Shown piece after piece: positions 14,515 through 15,747 of a DNA stretch of 15,747 nt. The position numbers and the translations under genes were made by a program. The notes under the pieces were generated by a model, which did no database searches, had not been told where the DNA came from, and was given only the letters and a program-made list of their open reading frames with translations. Position 1 is the first letter of the stretch. Every line of letters starts with the position of its first letter. The stretch lies in contig JBGPIK010000127.1 in NCBI GenBank assembly GCA_041484845.1, positions 1-15,747 on the forward strand. The letters are read 5' to 3'. This DNA comes from JBGPIK01 sp041484845. GTDB taxonomy: Bacteria; Desulfobacterota; Binatia; UBA9968.

Positions 14515-14949
14515 AACTGCCTCCTTTGCGATCGTGATGCGCCGATGATCGAAGAGCGCCGCGCCAAGGCCGCTGCAACACACTGAAACTTCCTAATCAA
14601 TCCAAACCGCCTATTACCATGGGTGAACTCGGGCGCAGAAGCAAGACGCTCCCCGGCACATGCCGGCATGCCAACAGAGGGTAGTTAGGGAACGTTGTTT
14701 CCTAGCTGGAATTGCTCCGACAGCGGGCAACCGACCTGAAATCCTGATGGGCAATGTTCCACTTAGACAACAACACCCCCAAAATTCTAACGTATGCGGA
14801 AATCAAAATCTGCGGGCGGCAATCTGCTCTATCAGCAACCCCACGCTGTTGCAGGATAGATCATTATATTCATTCGTTGTCCGGCCCTGTTGTTAAGTCG
14901 AAATACCGGATAATCGATTCTGCCCCGTAAGCCTGCCGGAAGACGCCCC
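14515..14949. other. Intergenic region upstream of the amidohydrolase
   Basis: This is 435 bases between the amidohydrolase and DUF3047 genes. It holds the amidohydrolase's AGGAGG (14520-14525). A 78-codon plus-strand frame at 14660-14896 has no recognisable product, skewed composition and no ribosome-binding site, so I do not call it. A 12-base palindrome at 14659-14670 is within chance expectation. I could not choose a promoter. Confidence 0.5.
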
Positions 14950-15654
14950 TCACCGTGCACGGAAAACAATCGGGCCCACGAAGGATTCGGCCATCGAGTG
15001 GGTGTCGTTCGAGTCGATCGAAATCGTGATGGCTCCTGGGTCGTCAGGGGATTCGCCGAAGATCTTCGCATAGTCCTCGGCGACGTTGCGGCGTTCGGTC
15101 AGCCACTTACCGAGGTCTTCTGACCCCGACCGCATTACAACGAACGTGACCGTCCCGGTTTTCTGGCTCTTCGCGATCGTTGCCACCGGGGTTGTCGCGT
15201 CCCAAACATAACCGATAATCCGCGAGCGAAACAGCGCGGGAAACCGCGGCCAAACGACATAGAGTTGGGCGGCCATATCCGTGGTCTCTTTCCGCCGCAA
15301 GTCGCCGCCCGTCGGGAGAAGCGTGGCCTTCCAGGCCCATTCCAGGATTGGGGTTTCCTTCAGGTTCACTTTCCCCGTGATCTCTTTGGCGATGGTCGAA
15401 TGCTCATTGTGACTCTCGAGGTGGAGGACCCGCTTGCCGGCGTCTTGTTCGATCGCGAAGTCGTAGGCAGCGCGCCGTCCAAACGCTTCGCCCGTCCAGT
15501 CCGAAGGAATCCCTCTTCGGTTCACCGCATCCGTCGTCCAGTCCTCGATCACGACCACGCGACCAGCGCCGGCCGCCGTGAGAAGCGCAAGGAAGGCGCC
15601 GGACATCACGAGAACCCAAATATAATTAGACTTCAGCAGGCCAAGACGGAACAT
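14950..15654 (-). CDS. DUF3047 family exported protein
   Basis: This 234-residue protein is predicted to be secreted. The N-terminal 30 residues are a signal sequence: basic start (MFRLGLLKSN), hydrophobic core (YIWVLVMSGAFLALLTA) and an AxA-type cleavage region near AAGAG. The mature part has features I associate with DUF3047: RGIPSDW, a VLHLES strand, LEWAWKATLLPTGGD, AAQLYVVWP, RIIGYVWD, and ERRNVAEDYAKIFGESP, then SIDSNDTHSMAESFVGPIVF. The fold is probably a beta-sandwich; the function is unknown. The open frame begins with a GTG at 15666, but the ATG at 15654-15652 has GGAGG about five bases upstream and is preferred. Upstream, 15655-15747 holds no gene that I can see. It stands alone, divergent from anything beyond the edge. 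Confidence 0.83.
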   Translation of the reverse strand: MFRLGLLKSNYIWVLVMSGAFLALLTAAGAGRVVVIEDWTTDAVNRRGIPSDWTGEAFGRRAAYDFAIEQDAGKRVLHLESHNEHSTIAKEITGKVNLKETPILEWAWKATLLPTGGDLRRKETTDMAAQLYVVWPRFPALFRSRIIGYVWDATTPVATIAKSQKTGTVTFVVMRSGSEDLGKWLTERRNVAEDYAKIFGESPDDPGAITISIDSNDTHSMAESFVGPIVFRAR

Positions 15655-15747
15655 TACGCCCTCCACCTTACTTTAGCGCTCTCGTGGCGGCAAATGCTGT
15701 GGGATCGGTGTTACCCGTCTCTATTGTTGAGTGACCGTTCCTCATGC

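Noticed and set aside
14659..14670. Perfect 12-base palindrome CATGCCGGCATG
   Set aside because: A few 12-base palindromes are expected by chance in a window this size, and no second copy was seen.
14660..14896. 78-codon plus-strand frame in the gap upstream of the amidohydrolase
   Set aside because: No Shine-Dalgarno, no hydrophobic or domain pattern, and Cys/Arg/Gln-rich composition typical of non-coding frames.

Overview
The window looks like chromosomal DNA from a Gram-negative-type, probably environmental and uncultivated bacterium. Protein-coding density is ordinary and base composition is moderately GC-rich, except for AT-richer gaps. There is a lipoprotein with a lipobox, a secreted DUF3047 protein and a LapA-type membrane protein. 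The DNA topoisomerase VI pair is typical of archaea and rare in bacteria. The mix of topoisomerase VI, bicupin, amidohydrolase-2 and carboxymuconolactone-decarboxylase-like genes suggests soil or sediment lineages such as the former Deltaproteobacteria, Methylomirabilota/Rokubacteria or Tectomicrobia, but the sequence alone does not settle this. I see no rRNA, tRNA, CRISPR array, transposase or attachment site.

Region 1 (1-6004) is a divergent block. Two small zinc-ribbon genes are read leftwards: a BCAM0308-family protein, cut by the window edge, and a zf-TFIIB protein. Across a roughly 490-base regulatory gap, a formate/nitrite (FNT) channel, a small two-helix membrane protein and a 1172-residue P-type ATPase are read rightwards. 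The small membrane gene overlaps the ATPase start by 4 bases (ATGA). The ATPase is the most unusual protein here: an EIIA-like phosphotransferase domain is fused to the N-terminus of a Na,K/H,K-ATPase-like (type IIC) pump. It also carries an extra segment of about 90 residues between the predicted M8 and M9 helices. As inference, the block could be an ion/anion homeostasis and stress (perhaps low-oxygen) module.

Region 2 (6041-9836) holds four leftward genes that do not form an obvious pathway: a LapA-domain membrane/coiled-coil protein, a carboxymuconolactone-decarboxylase-like protein lacking the redox cysteines, a metallo-beta-lactamase-fold lipoprotein of the NAPE-PLD type, and a bicupin.

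Region 3 (9837-13507) is a 526-base AT-rich gap with a good extended -10 promoter, followed by top6B and top6A. These overlap by 26 bases and encode both subunits of a type IIB topoisomerase; the main ATPase and cleavage motifs I checked are intact.

Region 4 (13555-15747) holds an amidohydrolase-2 family enzyme and an exported DUF3047 protein, both leftward.

Several start sites were moved inwards from the longest open frame because a strong Shine-Dalgarno sequence sits just before an internal ATG: 730, 6541, 7006, 14514 and 15654.
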